A stretch of DNA of 64,000 bases from Saccharibacillus sacchari DSM 19268 (lineage in GTDB: Bacteria; Bacillota; Bacilli; Paenibacillales; Paenibacillaceae): contig NZ_KK073875.1 in assembly GCF_000585395.1 (NCBI RefSeq), positions 2,900,077 through 2,964,076 of the forward strand. The letters are read 5' to 3'. The notes below the pieces were generated by a model. It did not search any database. It was not told where the DNA came from and saw only the letters and a list, made by a program, of their open reading frames with translations. Numbering within the stretch: position 1 is the stretch's first letter; each line of letters starts with the position of its first letter. This document shows, piece by piece, positions 32,079 through 41,032 of the stretch. Position numbers and translations under genes: made by a program.

Positions 32079-32681
32079 TTGTTGATATCGAGCCTATTAT
32101 CTTACATGACGGAGGAAAATCTGCACGAGTGGATGGAGCGCTTTCGCTCGTTGGGTCCGCTGCCGGGCATTTTCCTGACGTTTCTCAAATCATTTATTCC
32201 CCCTCTTCCGACTGCGGTCATTGTAGGGGTCAATGCCGCCGCCTATGGGCTGTGGTTCGGGTTTTTGTATTCGTGGATCGGCTTGATCGCAGGCTGCATG
32301 ACGACGTTCCTGATCGTGCGCGCCATTGCGTCACATCCTTATTTCCTGCGCTGGGCCGAACGTCCGAAGGTGCAAAAAAGCATGGTCTGGGTTCGCCGCA
32401 ACGCATTCAGCTTTGTTTTTATCTTAAGCATGATGCCGGCTGGCCCATTCGCTCTCGTCAACACCGCTGCCGCGATCGCCCGCATGCCCAAGCTGGCCTT
32501 TTTCCTCGCTATCGCGGGCGGCAAAGCGATCATGGTCCTGGCCGTATCTTACGTCGGCCACGACCTCGGCCGCTTCATCGAACGGCCGTACGAACTTCTT
32601 TACGTCGTGGCGTTTTTGGCGCTCTCTTTTTGGGGGAGCAGGAAGGCGGAAGCTTATTTCACTCGATCATCATCGGAGTGA
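32079..32681 (+). CDS. VTT-domain (SNARE-associated/TVP38-DedA) membrane protein
   Basis: A 200-residue membrane protein of the VTT superfamily. It has re-entrant and membrane helices with FLKSFIPPLPTAVIVGVNAAAYG near residue 38 and SMMPAGPFALVNTAAAI near 118. DedA-type relatives act as lipid scramblases or flippases; this short YtxB/YdjZ-like form is not characterised. A TTG at 32079 follows AGAGGAG at 8 nt, and the first ATG is 12 codons later. TATAAT at 32021-32026 may be its -10. Confidence 0.8.
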   Translation: MLISSLLSYMTEENLHEWMERFRSLGPLPGIFLTFLKSFIPPLPTAVIVGVNAAAYGLWFGFLYSWIGLIAGCMTTFLIVRAIASHPYFLRWAERPKVQKSMVWVRRNAFSFVFILSMMPAGPFALVNTAAAIARMPKLAFFLAIAGGKAIMVLAVSYVGHDLGRFIERPYELLYVVAFLALSFWGSRKAEAYFTRSSSE

Positions 32682-32699
32682 CGTGGACGAGGGGACTGC

Positions 32700-32809
32700 G
32701 GGGAGGGTCTGTTCCGGTCGCGTGTTGCATTCGGGAAGCTTGATGATATTTAAATGGAGGCTTCCCGAATGCAAAGGCGAGCGCTAACGCTCCTTCACAG
32801 ACCCTCCCC
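32700..32809 (+). repeat. Palindromic structured repeat, copy 1
   Basis: The outer stem GGGGAGGGTCTGT/ACAGACCCTCCCC is perfect over 13 bp (32700-32712 with 32797-32809). Next come the conserved GTTCCGGTCGCGTGTTG and an inner stem perfect over 15 bp (32725-32739 with 32760-32774) with a 20-nt loop. The right side is AGGCGA, a small hairpin (GAGCG-CTAA-CGCTC) and CCTTCAC. Copies 2, 3 and 4 lie at 42059, 32979 and 44840. Confidence 0.85.
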
Positions 32810-32978
32810 TCCGTCCCAGTTCAGTCGCTCGCATGTGGGGGTTAGGTAGGGTAGGGCACCGTTTTCTTCATGGGAAAACGGTAAAGTGAAAATAAGGAAC
32901 TTTTGAACGGCGCTCGTTTGCAACGCTGTTTTTTTTACCCTCCTTCGGCTTCGCCGGAGGATTCAGCCGATTGGCGGA

Positions 32979-33092
32979 AAAGGGAATGCAGTGAAGGAGC
33001 GTCAGCGTTCGCCTTTGAATTTGGGAAGCTCCCTCAGTCCAGTCTAATCAAAGCTTCCCAAATTCAACACGCGACCGAAACGGGTTCTCTTT
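32979..33092 (-). repeat. Palindromic structured repeat, copy 3 (inverted)
   Basis: The same unit as copy 1 on the other strand. A perfect 16-bp inner stem (33015-33030 with 33052-33067) of different sequence is flanked by GTGAAGGAGCG...CGCCTTTG and CACGCGACCG. The outer stem is weaker here (AAAGGGAA with TTCTCTTT). With copy 1 it fills the 520-bp gap before the alpha-galactosidase gene. Confidence 0.8.
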
Positions 33093-33205
33093 GAAGCCAC
33101 CCAGGCATGATCCCGCACGGCATTTTTTAAAGCGCTATCATCAGCGCGCCGTAGTAAGGTATAATCAGGCTTATCGAAGTTGAAATAGGCAGAGGGGGAA
33201 GAGGG

Positions 33206-35305
33206 ATGGGCAAAAGGATCGAAATTTCCGAAAACGGTTTAAGCCTGGTGTTCGACGTAACGGAAAACAGGGACGTTCGGCTGCTGAACGGAGGCGTTTT
33301 GCCGTTTGAAGAAGGGCGGATCGAAGAAAAAGCAGAGCAGGGTTTTCGAGTGCTGGAAGTGCAACTTAGCGGGGAAGATCGGGACGAGTATCACGGGCGG
33401 AGCCATCGGGCGTCTTATCCGGGGCTGCGGATGAAATATGCTCGGCATTACGAGGAACGCAACGAGACGGGGCTGCTGTTCGCGTTGGAGATGAATGATC
33501 CGGCGACGGGGCTGGAGACGGTTTCTTTTTACCAGTTCCATGACGGGCTTGCGGTGTTCAAAAGCTGGACGGAGCTGCGCAACAAGGGAGCGGAGGAGCT
33601 GGGCGTGGAGTATGTGTCTTCGTTCTCGTTGAACGGATTGGCCAAAGACGGAGCGCTCGATCAGGATGACAAAATGAAGCTGCATCTAGCGCATAACGGT
33701 TGGCAAAGCGAGGTGCAATGGCGTTCCAATACGCTGCCGGAGCTGGGACTTGCGCATATGACGGATCGCAGCTCGAAACGGGTGAGCCTGAGCAATACCG
33801 GTTCTTGGGCGGCTGCCGAGCACTTGCCGATGGGGCTGCTCGAGAATGAAGAGGCCGGTACGACGCTGTTTTGGCAGATCGAGCATAACGGATCGTGGCA
33901 TTGGGAGCTGCTGAATCAATTCGACCATCTATCGTTGCTTGCGAGCGGTCCGTCGGAGCACGATCACGGTTGGTGGAAAAAGCTGCTGCCCGGCGAGTCG
34001 TTCGTCAGCGTGCCGGTCGCGGTGGGCTTTGTGCGCGGCGGCTTTGAAGAAGGCATCGGCGAGCTGACCCGTTACCGCCGCGCCACGCGCCGTCCGAATA
34101 CGGATAACGAGAAGCTGCGCATCATTTTCAACGACTACATGAACTGCCTGTGGGGCAATCCGACGATGGAGAACCTGCTGCCGCTGATCGACGCCGCCGC
34201 GGACGTGGGCTGCGAATATTTTTGTATCGACTGCGGTTGGTATTCGCCCGGCAAGTGGTGGGACGGCGTCGGCGAGTGGTTGCCGTCGAAGGAGCGTTTC
34301 CCGGAAGGCATCAAGCATGTACTGGACTATATTCGCGGCAAAGGCATGATTCCGGGACTGTGGCTGGAGATCGAAGTCATGGGCATCAACAGTCCGAAGC
34401 TTGCGGAGACGGACGATTCATGGTTCTTTATGCGTCATGGAAAAAGGGTCAAGGATCGCAGTCGTTACCAACTCGATTTTCGCAATCCGGCGGTTGTCGC
34501 GCATGCCGATGAAGTGATTCGCCGATTGGTTGAAGAGTATGGAGTCGGTTATATCAAAATGGACTACAACATCAATGCGGGCGTCGGGACGGAAACGGAT
34601 GCCGATAGCCTGGGCGAAGGTCTGCTCGGGCATAATCGGGCGTATCTCGAATGGATCGACCGTACCTTTGCGACGTATCCGGAATTAGTCATTGAAAACT
34701 GCTCCAGCGGCGGGATGCGAATGGATTACGCGATGCTCAGTCGCCATAGTATTCAGTCGACAAGCGATCAGGAGGATTACGTGAAATACGCGCAGATTGC
34801 GGCAAGTTCGCCTGCCGCGCTGACGCCGGAGCAATCCGCAATCTGGTCGTATCCGCTGCGTGAAGGCGATGACGAGGAAGTCGTATTCAATATGGTGAAC
34901 GCGCTGCTGCTTCGGGTGCATCAGAGCGGGCATTTGGCCGAATTGAGTGCGCCTCGCCGCGAGCTTGTCCGCGAAGCGCTTGATCTGTACAAGTCGATCC
35001 GGGGCGATATTCGCGAAGGGCTTCCGTTCTGGCCGCTCGGCTTGCCGAAGGTCGAAGACGGATGGGTCAGCTTCGGACTGCGCCGAGGCGGCAAGCGGTA
35101 TGTAGCCGTATGGCGTATCGACGCGGAAGAGAGCGAAACCGCCCTCCCGGTATCCGGAATGATCGGCAAAGCGGCGGATTGCCGCCTGCTGTATCCGCAA
35201 GGAAAGCCGGGCGGAGACTGCGTCTGGGACGGCGAAGCGGGTGCGCTTAAGGTTCGTTTGGAAAGAATCAGGACCGCCCGATTATTCGAGGTCACGGAAC
35301 GTTAA
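33206..35305 (+). CDS. Alpha-galactosidase, GH36
   Basis: A 699-residue retaining alpha-galactosidase with a beta-sandwich N-terminal domain, a TIM barrel (about 320-610) and a C-terminal beta domain. The nucleophile is the Asp in YIKMDYN (about 453), and the acid/base is the Asp in STSDQEDY (about 521). FCIDCGWY (343-350) and the WLEIEVMG block are typical of GH36. There is no signal peptide, so it should act inside on imported raffinose or melibiose, which fits the sugar ABC importer at 43.5-46.7 kb (not adjacent). GGGGGAAGAGGG lies just before the ATG. Monocistronic with a terminator. Confidence 0.93.
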   Translation: MGKRIEISENGLSLVFDVTENRDVRLLNGGVLPFEEGRIEEKAEQGFRVLEVQLSGEDRDEYHGRSHRASYPGLRMKYARHYEERNETGLLFALEMNDPATGLETVSFYQFHDGLAVFKSWTELRNKGAEELGVEYVSSFSLNGLAKDGALDQDDKMKLHLAHNGWQSEVQWRSNTLPELGLAHMTDRSSKRVSLSNTGSWAAAEHLPMGLLENEEAGTTLFWQIEHNGSWHWELLNQFDHLSLLASGPSEHDHGWWKKLLPGESFVSVPVAVGFVRGGFEEGIGELTRYRRATRRPNTDNEKLRIIFNDYMNCLWGNPTMENLLPLIDAAADVGCEYFCIDCGWYSPGKWWDGVGEWLPSKERFPEGIKHVLDYIRGKGMIPGLWLEIEVMGINSPKLAETDDSWFFMRHGKRVKDRSRYQLDFRNPAVVAHADEVIRRLVEEYGVGYIKMDYNINAGVGTETDADSLGEGLLGHNRAYLEWIDRTFATYPELVIENCSSGGMRMDYAMLSRHSIQSTSDQEDYVKYAQIAASSPAALTPEQSAIWSYPLREGDDEEVVFNMVNALLLRVHQSGHLAELSAPRRELVREALDLYKSIRGDIREGLPFWPLGLPKVEDGWVSFGLRRGGKRYVAVWRIDAEESETALPVSGMIGKAADCRLLYPQGKPGGDCVWDGEAGALKVRLERIRTARLFEVTER

Positions 35306-35334
35306 CGATATTCGGGATATCTTCCCCGAACGGC

Positions 35335-35373
35335 AAAAAGACCACAGCCCGCATGCGCGGGGGTGGTCTTTTT
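35335..35373 (+). terminator. Terminator of the alpha-galactosidase gene
   Basis: AAAAAGACCAC...CCCGC and GCGGG...GTGGTCTTTTT form a strong hairpin. Confidence 0.9.
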
Positions 35374-35403
35374 ATATGTGTTCGTAACCGCAGCCTTTAT
35401 CAG

Positions 35404-35501
35404 CTTGTCAACTCTTAATAAGAGATTACGTTTTCCTGAAACACACACGCTTTAGGTACGAAATCTCAGGGGAGCGTAACCTTGCTTTTAGGGTTGACAA
35501 G
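35404..35501 (+). repeat. Structured element B (copy 2 of the two-copy family)
   Basis: Closed by a perfect CTTGTCAAC/GTTGACAAG stem (35404-35412 with 35493-35501). It shares TTACGTTT, CTGAAAC, CACACG and GAGCGTAACCTT in order with element A at 9932, while the paired arms differ. The next gene downstream is on the other strand, so it is not an obvious leader. Nothing else is seen in 35502-35640 except a weak minus-strand hairpin near 35609-35634 that may end csbD. Confidence 0.65.
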
Positions 35502-35670
35502 GCAGAAGGCTTTGGCCGACGCCGATCGGCTCGACGTCGTTTGCTCGATGTAGGTCAATCCGTTAGGGTACGAGCGCACGAGCACCGTGCGTCGAACCGC
35601 CATGCTGCCTTTTCAACGTAAAAAGCAGCACGGTTTGCATGTCAAATGTAGGAGCTTCGCATTCGAAGCT

Positions 35671-35853
35671 TTAGTGTTTGTCTCTGTTTTTCACGTCGCC
35701 GATTTTATCTTGAACGGCACCTTTTGCTTTATCCGCTTTGCCTTCGGCTTGAAGACCCGGGTCGTTTTTGGCGTTACCGATTTGATCCTTGATCTCGCCT
35801 TTGGCTTTGTTTACGCCTGCTTTGATTTTATCGCCCAATCCGTTGTCTGCCAT
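35671..35853 (-). CDS. CsbD-family stress protein
   Basis: A 60-residue, highly charged, helical protein with repeated KAKGEIKDQIGNA-like segments, matching the CsbD family of general-stress proteins of unknown mechanism. The ATG at 35853 has AAGGAG at 9 nt; the TTG three codons upstream is less likely. A sigma-B promoter lies upstream, in agreement with csbD of Bacillus subtilis, a known sigma-B gene. Confidence 0.9.
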   Translation of the reverse strand: MADNGLGDKIKAGVNKAKGEIKDQIGNAKNDPGLQAEGKADKAKGAVQDKIGDVKNRDKH

Positions 35854-35909
35854 GATGAACAACTCCTTCTCTTCTACGGGATAAACTCACATGTGATGCT
35901 AGTTTATAC

Positions 35910-35935
35910 TTACCCAGCCCCTTGGGGTTTTAAAC
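35910..35935 (-). promoter_or_regulatory. Sigma-B promoter of the csbD-like gene
   Basis: On the minus strand GTTTAA (35935-35930), a 14-bp spacer and GGGTAA (35915-35910), an exact match to the Bacillus sigma-B consensus. Confidence 0.85.
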
Positions 35936-36032
35936 GCCGGCAACTTAAAGCTCTCCTGTCTAATGAATGAGCGGGTCGGCAAAATCGATCAAGTCATCAA
36001 TTGTTTTGATTGGACGCGGCCCCCCCGGAGAG

Positions 36033-36041
36033 TGCTATAAT
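36033..36041 (+). promoter_or_regulatory. Extended -10 promoter of the histidine kinase gene
   Basis: TGCTATAAT is an extended -10; no good -35 is present at 17 bp. It would give a leader of about 285 nt before the ATG at 36333, in which I see no gene. Confidence 0.4.
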
Positions 36042-36332
36042 GATTCCAAATCCGGCATTTTGAGAAAATTGGAAACTTTTTGTCCAAGAGGCCAAACGAA
36101 CGGTACGCATCCCCCGTTTTTCAATATAGAGAACGTTCCGGCACTTCGCAAACCGTTGCTCGCCTACTTCCTCTTCGGCACGAGAATCCAATCTGGTTGT
36201 CCTCACGATTATTCCCGATGGAGTTCCCGACTTCCTCGCTTCAGGAGCGATTGCGCTACCTATTTCGGCAATCCGATTACCGGCAGGCGCATTGCCTCTT
36301 CCCTATTTCCTTGGAAAGCAGGTGAATGACAA

Positions 36333-37868
36333 ATGAAATATTCGATACAAACGGATCTGTGCCCCTCGCCCGCTCTTCGTGCGGCGGCCGATGACTTGCT
36401 GGCTCTTGCCGCAGGAGCGACACGGGCGGAGACGTTGTTTGTGGCAAAACGTACCGAAACCGGTATGCGTACCCTGATCGTGTGGGGCCGGGAGCATGAA
36501 GGAGTTCAGCCCGGGGAACTGTTGCTGCTGCAAGGTGATCCGGAACGCGGGATCACGGTTCCGCTGCCTTTCTCCTGCGGTCAGGAGCAGGGGATCATCG
36601 GAGCGCTGCGCGGCGGAGAAGCGTTAGAGGGTGATGCGGAAGCTTCCTTGAAGCGGACGGCTTCGGTTATTGCCCAGCTGGCCGAGTCGGAGCAGAAGAG
36701 CACTTCGCTCAAGCGGGAGGACGAGCTGCGCAAAAGCACGGAAACGGCTGAACGCTCCGCGCGCCATACCGGGGAGTTGCTTGCGATGATGGGACACGAG
36801 ATTCGCACTCCGATGAACGGCATCGTGGCGATGTCCCAGTTGTTAAAAGAAACGGGATTGACCGAAGAGCAAAAGCAATATCTGAACATTATCGAAGACA
36901 GTCAGCAATCGCTCTTGGAGTTGGTCGGCAGCATTCTCGACTATGGCAAGCTTGAAGCTCGGCAGATGAAGCTGGAGACGGCTCCGATGGACCTGGTCGG
37001 CGCGTTGGAGGACACGGCGTATCAATTCGCAGCCAAGGCTGCTCAGCGCGAGGGGCTTGAATTGACGTTGGATTTGGATCTTGATCCTTCGCTGGTGCTG
37101 ATTGGCGATGTGCGCAAGATTCGGCAGGTACTCAGCAATCTGGTCAGCAATGCCGTCAAATTCACTTCGTCCGGGGAGATTCGAATCATGGCGCGGCGCC
37201 TCGAAGGCGAGGGAGAAGATCGCGTCTGGATCGAGTTCTGCGTCCGCGATACGGGGATCGGCATTTCGGAGGCCGGGATCGGTCGACTGTTTCATGATTA
37301 CGAGCAGGTGCATCGGCCGGATGAAGGAGACTACGGAGGCACGGGTCTGGGACTGTCGATCAGCAAGAGGTTGGTTGATCTGATGGGCGGCAAGATTTGG
37401 GCTGAAGGCAGAAAAGGTCAAGGGACTCTAATGACCTTTGTGCTGCCGCTTGAGTTGGAGCGCGAAGCCCATGCAGGCTTGACGGACACTTCTCATCTGC
37501 AAGGGCGCAGGTTGCTGCTGGCTGCGGCAGGTGCGGGAACGCGCCGTACCTTGTCCCGAATGGCTGTTCGACTAGGCCTGGAGGTGCGCGAGGCGACGAG
37601 CGGGTCGGAGGCGGCGCTGGCGCTGGTGCGAGAGGGGCCTTTCGATATGGTGCTGAGCGATTGGGACGTGCGGGAGGAAGAATCGCGGTTACTTGGACTT
37701 TCCGCCTCGAATTCGCCGGCAACGCCTTTGATCCTGTTGCTGCCGCTGGCTCATTCCAGCGAAGCAGAGCCTTCGAGCCGGACGTCCTTCGCTTACCTGA
37801 CGAAGCCGGTTCGGCAATCCGAGTTATGCGAGGTGCTTAGGCTGGCATGCGGTCCGGCAACGGCATGA
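36333..37868 (+). CDS. Soluble hybrid histidine kinase with degenerate receiver
   Basis: A 511-residue cytoplasmic kinase. A GAF-like N-terminal part (about 1-115) and a short coiled coil precede HisKA with the phospho-accepting H155 in MGHEIRTPMNG. An intact ATPase domain follows (N box NLVSNAVKFT, G1 DTGIGI, G2 GGTGLGLSI). A C-terminal receiver-like domain (about 390-505) keeps the phospho-Asp region (LSDWD) and the lysine (LTKPV) but has lost the acidic pair at its N-terminus (AAAGAG), so phosphotransfer is doubtful. No response regulator is adjacent. AGGTG lies before the ATG. Confidence 0.88.
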   Translation: MKYSIQTDLCPSPALRAAADDLLALAAGATRAETLFVAKRTETGMRTLIVWGREHEGVQPGELLLLQGDPERGITVPLPFSCGQEQGIIGALRGGEALEGDAEASLKRTASVIAQLAESEQKSTSLKREDELRKSTETAERSARHTGELLAMMGHEIRTPMNGIVAMSQLLKETGLTEEQKQYLNIIEDSQQSLLELVGSILDYGKLEARQMKLETAPMDLVGALEDTAYQFAAKAAQREGLELTLDLDLDPSLVLIGDVRKIRQVLSNLVSNAVKFTSSGEIRIMARRLEGEGEDRVWIEFCVRDTGIGISEAGIGRLFHDYEQVHRPDEGDYGGTGLGLSISKRLVDLMGGKIWAEGRKGQGTLMTFVLPLELEREAHAGLTDTSHLQGRRLLLAAAGAGTRRTLSRMAVRLGLEVREATSGSEAALALVREGPFDMVLSDWDVREEESRLLGLSASNSPATPLILLLPLAHSSEAEPSSRTSFAYLTKPVRQSELCEVLRLACGPATA

Positions 37869-37879
37869 CTTCTTAAAAT

Positions 37880-37935
37880 CAAAAAGACCTTTCCGGTCAA
37901 CGTGCCGATAACGGCTGTGACGGAAAGGTTTTTTT
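37880..37935. terminator. Bidirectional terminator
   Basis: ACCTTTCCG and CGGAAAGGT with A-run and T-run on either side, between the convergent kinase and HNH genes. Confidence 0.85.
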
Positions 37936-37960
37936 CATACGGATAATAAGAAAAAGCCAA

Positions 37961-39460
37961 TCAGTGCTCGATAGGGCGTCGTTCGAATCCGCGAGCCGCA
38001 GGCAGATCCTCCAGCGGCTCGGCGTCTTCCATGAATTCATCCAGATCCCGGTCGGCCTTGTTCTGGTTGCATAGCATGCAGGCGCAGACGCAGTTGAGCG
38101 GCGTCGTATGCCCGCCTTTCGCGCGCGGCAGCAGATGGTCGATCGTATCGCCGTATTCGCCGCAGAAGTGGCAGGTGTAGCGATCTCGCTCCAGAATGTA
38201 ACGGCGGAAGGAACGGTTCGTGTAAAGCCGACGAATCGTAAACCGATTCACGACGACGGCTGCATGTTCCCGAACGAGACAGCGCGCCATCTCCAGATCG
38301 GTCTCCTGCTGCCAGCGGCGCCCCTTGTCCGTTCGGCCGCGCATGCGTACCGTTCCCTGCTTGGTCGTGCGCAGCTCGGCTTCGCGCGTCGGTTCCAGCA
38401 GGGCCCCCTCCGGAGGCTCCGGAGGGGGACGACGGAATCGGCGTTTGGGAATCGTCTCAAGCGCGTCTTCTTCCAAGTCCAAAGATCGGGCGGGCCCGGC
38501 CGCCAGCGGCAGAGGCAGCGGGTCCGAAGCGGTCTCGTCATCGGTAAGCCTTGCTGCTCGTCTGCGCTTGCGACAGTCCCGGCAGGCGCCGCGCCGCGAT
38601 TCATGTCCGGACCTCTTGCCCGTTCGACGCAGGAAGTCGCCCAGGGGCTTCGTTTCTCCGCAATACAGACATGCCTTAACCGTAACGGCTTCGGAGGCAT
38701 GCGTCGGATGGTCTTCAATCGCGATAGATGCCGAAGCTTCGTCTTGATAAGGGAGAGCTTGCGGTGCAGGCTCCGGCTCCGTCATCAAATCCGGAGCGTA
38801 TGCCAAACGATGGTCCGCTGAGGCCGTCCGATCGGACGGCTTGGGGTCCGGCCATACGACTTTAGGTCTCGGCGCGGCTTCAGCGGTGTATTGAGGTGCC
38901 GATTTGGCGGCTCCGCCTTGTCTTCGCTTACGCTGTCGCTTCCGCGGTTTGGAGTCGGGCTTTGCCGAAGCTGCCTCTTCGCTTGTTGAAGCCTTTGCTT
39001 GGGCTTCCGGCAGCGGAGAAGGCGGATTGCCGGAGCGTTGGACGGAACCTGTATCGACTGTTGCAGGCGCCGAACTTTTTTTTCGGCGTCGTCGTTTGCG
39101 TTTCCGAAGACTGGCGGTTGGCTCTGCTTCCGATGCGGATGGAGCGTCGGCCTGCTCGACGGGAGCCGAGGACGTTTTTTCGGAGTCCGCTGCCGCTGCC
39201 TGTTCCGCAGCTTGAGACGTGCTCGTCGGCGAGGCGTTTTTTTTGCGTCGACGACGCTTGCGCCCGCTGCGCGGCGGCTGAGATGGATCTTGCGCCGAAC
39301 GGTCCTGTTGCTCTACGGAAGATTCGGCTGTACGTGTATTCGCAGTCCGTGCATCCGGTATGGATTGTCCGGTTTCGTTCGGCGTATCGGAGGAGGGGGG
39401 AGCGACAATGGTTTCAGATCTAGGCGTTGAAGAGTTGCCTTGGTTTCGTTTGCGTCTCAT
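37961..39460 (-). CDS. HNH nuclease domain protein with long polybasic disordered region
   Basis: A 499-residue protein in three parts. Residues 1-200 are disordered and rich in Ser, Ala, Pro and Glu, with three evenly spread Arg/Lys blocks (GRKRRRRKK, RKRKRRRRKK and RKRQRKRRQ). A zinc-finger-like CLYCGE...CRDCRKRRR follows in the middle. The C-terminal HNH domain (YTCHFCGEYGDTIDHLLPRAKGG, then CMLCNQNK) has its metal and catalytic residues. It should cut or bind DNA; the substrate is unknown. The ATG at 39460 has AAGGAGGA at 8 nt, and the gene lies 55 bp downstream of ktrB on the same strand. Not near a prophage or restriction genes. Confidence 0.83.
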   Translation of the reverse strand: MRRKRNQGNSSTPRSETIVAPPSSDTPNETGQSIPDARTANTRTAESSVEQQDRSAQDPSQPPRSGRKRRRRKKNASPTSTSQAAEQAAAADSEKTSSAPVEQADAPSASEAEPTASLRKRKRRRRKKSSAPATVDTGSVQRSGNPPSPLPEAQAKASTSEEAASAKPDSKPRKRQRKRRQGGAAKSAPQYTAEAAPRPKVVWPDPKPSDRTASADHRLAYAPDLMTEPEPAPQALPYQDEASASIAIEDHPTHASEAVTVKACLYCGETKPLGDFLRRTGKRSGHESRRGACRDCRKRRRAARLTDDETASDPLPLPLAAGPARSLDLEEDALETIPKRRFRRPPPEPPEGALLEPTREAELRTTKQGTVRMRGRTDKGRRWQQETDLEMARCLVREHAAVVVNRFTIRRLYTNRSFRRYILERDRYTCHFCGEYGDTIDHLLPRAKGGHTTPLNCVCACMLCNQNKADRDLDEFMEDAEPLEDLPAARGFERRPIEH

Positions 39461-39515
39461 GGGTACGATCCTCCTTCCTGTTTCGTGAAGCATATTCGGC
39501 GGCCGTTCGCGTGAA

Positions 39516-40880
39516 TTAACCGATCGTGACTTTGCCTTCCGGATAACGGAACGGTTCATTATCCATTCGCGGCGTTAACGTGAAGGCCAACGTGATCGGG
39601 CCGAGACGGCCGACGAACATCAGCATAATAATCATGAACTGACCGAACGGCGTGAGTTGAGAGGTCAATCCCATCGAGATCCCCGCGGTTGCATAGGCAG
39701 AAGTCGTCTCGAACAGAATGCCCAGGAACGAAAAGTTTTCCGTCGCGGACAAGATCATGGCGGCAACGACGATCAAAAGGAACGAGAGCAGCGAGAATGT
39801 GATTGCTTTATACACCCGGTCCGAACCGATTCGATAGCGGAAAAAGACGATATCTTGCTTGCCGCGTATCATGGCGAGCACGGCTCCGATGAGGATGGCG
39901 AACGTCGTCACCTTGATCCCGCCGCCTGCCGATCCCGGAGCCGCGCCGATGAACATCATGATGACCATGAAAAACTGCGTGGCTTGGCGCATTCCTGCCA
40001 CATCCAGCGTCATCATGCCCGCCGAACGCGACGTGATCGATTGGAAAAGAGAAGCAAATATTTTCCCCGACGCATCCAATGATTTCAGTGTGGCCGGATT
40101 CGTGAATTCAAAAATGAAAATGACGACCGCGCCGACAACGACGAGCAATCCGGTCATGAACAAAACGACCTTACTATGCAGGGAAAGCTTGCGTTTTTGA
40201 GGAAAATCGAGCAAGTCGGCAATGACGATAAAGCCGATGCCGCCAAGCAAAATCATCGGCATGGCAATCAAGTTGACGAACGGGTCATCCACATAATGAA
40301 TCAGACTGCCGGCCCGGCCTTCGATGGCTCCGAATAGATCGAACCCGGCATTATTAAAAATAGAAATGCTATGAAAAGCGCCGAAGTAAGCAGCCCGGCC
40401 CAGCGGCATTTCGAAGGCAAAACGGATAAACAACATTAACGCTCCGACAGTCTCGATAACCAAGGCATACAGCATCACTTTGCGAATCAAGCGAATGATG
40501 CCTTCCGTGGAATGTTGGCTCAGCGTCTCCTGAAGAATCAGACGCTCGCGGAACGTGATTCGGCGGCGAAACACCAAAGCGATCAGCGTAGCGACGGTCA
40601 TGAAGCCCAGGCCGCCTATTTGAACGAGTCCGATAATGACCAACTGGCCGAACGTGGTCAGGTCAACGCCGGGATTCAATACGGACAGTCCGGTGACGCA
40701 GGTTGCGGAAGCCGCCATAAACACAGCGTCGAGATAAGGCATGGATTCGCCGGAGCTGGACGCTGCCGGAAGATAAAGCAGGCCGGAACCGGCCAAAATC
40801 ATGATGAGGAATCCGACGGCCAACACTTGGGGAGGATTGAGTCTGAGCAGCGGATTTCGGCTTTTTACAGGTTTGAACAT
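39516..40880 (-). CDS. ktrB: Ktr-type K+ uptake membrane subunit
   Basis: A 454-residue potassium/sodium-coupled transporter subunit of the TrkH/KtrB family with four pore-loop repeats: SATCVTGLSV, SISIFNNAGFDLF, SITSRSAGMMT and ETTSAYATAGIS, each carrying the filter glycine. KtrB needs a regulatory RCK partner (KtrA or KtrC), which is not adjacent here. The ATG at 40880 is preceded by GAGGA; upstream frame extension has no family sequence. The HNH gene follows on the same strand. Confidence 0.9.
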   Translation of the reverse strand: MFKPVKSRNPLLRLNPPQVLAVGFLIMILAGSGLLYLPAASSSGESMPYLDAVFMAASATCVTGLSVLNPGVDLTTFGQLVIIGLVQIGGLGFMTVATLIALVFRRRITFRERLILQETLSQHSTEGIIRLIRKVMLYALVIETVGALMLFIRFAFEMPLGRAAYFGAFHSISIFNNAGFDLFGAIEGRAGSLIHYVDDPFVNLIAMPMILLGGIGFIVIADLLDFPQKRKLSLHSKVVLFMTGLLVVVGAVVIFIFEFTNPATLKSLDASGKIFASLFQSITSRSAGMMTLDVAGMRQATQFFMVIMMFIGAAPGSAGGGIKVTTFAILIGAVLAMIRGKQDIVFFRYRIGSDRVYKAITFSLLSFLLIVVAAMILSATENFSFLGILFETTSAYATAGISMGLTSQLTPFGQFMIIMLMFVGRLGPITLAFTLTPRMDNEPFRYPEGKVTIG

Positions 40881-41032
40881 CTTAAGTCCTCGCGTTATAG
40901 GATAGAAATGGGATTTCCGATTCATTGTATTACCGGCGTGTGTCAAAGTAAAGAACTCGGTGTGTTGAACCGGTGACGACCCCGACTTTCCGTGCTAAGA
41001 TTTGGAGATTGGAAAAAGGGAAAGGAGCTCTT

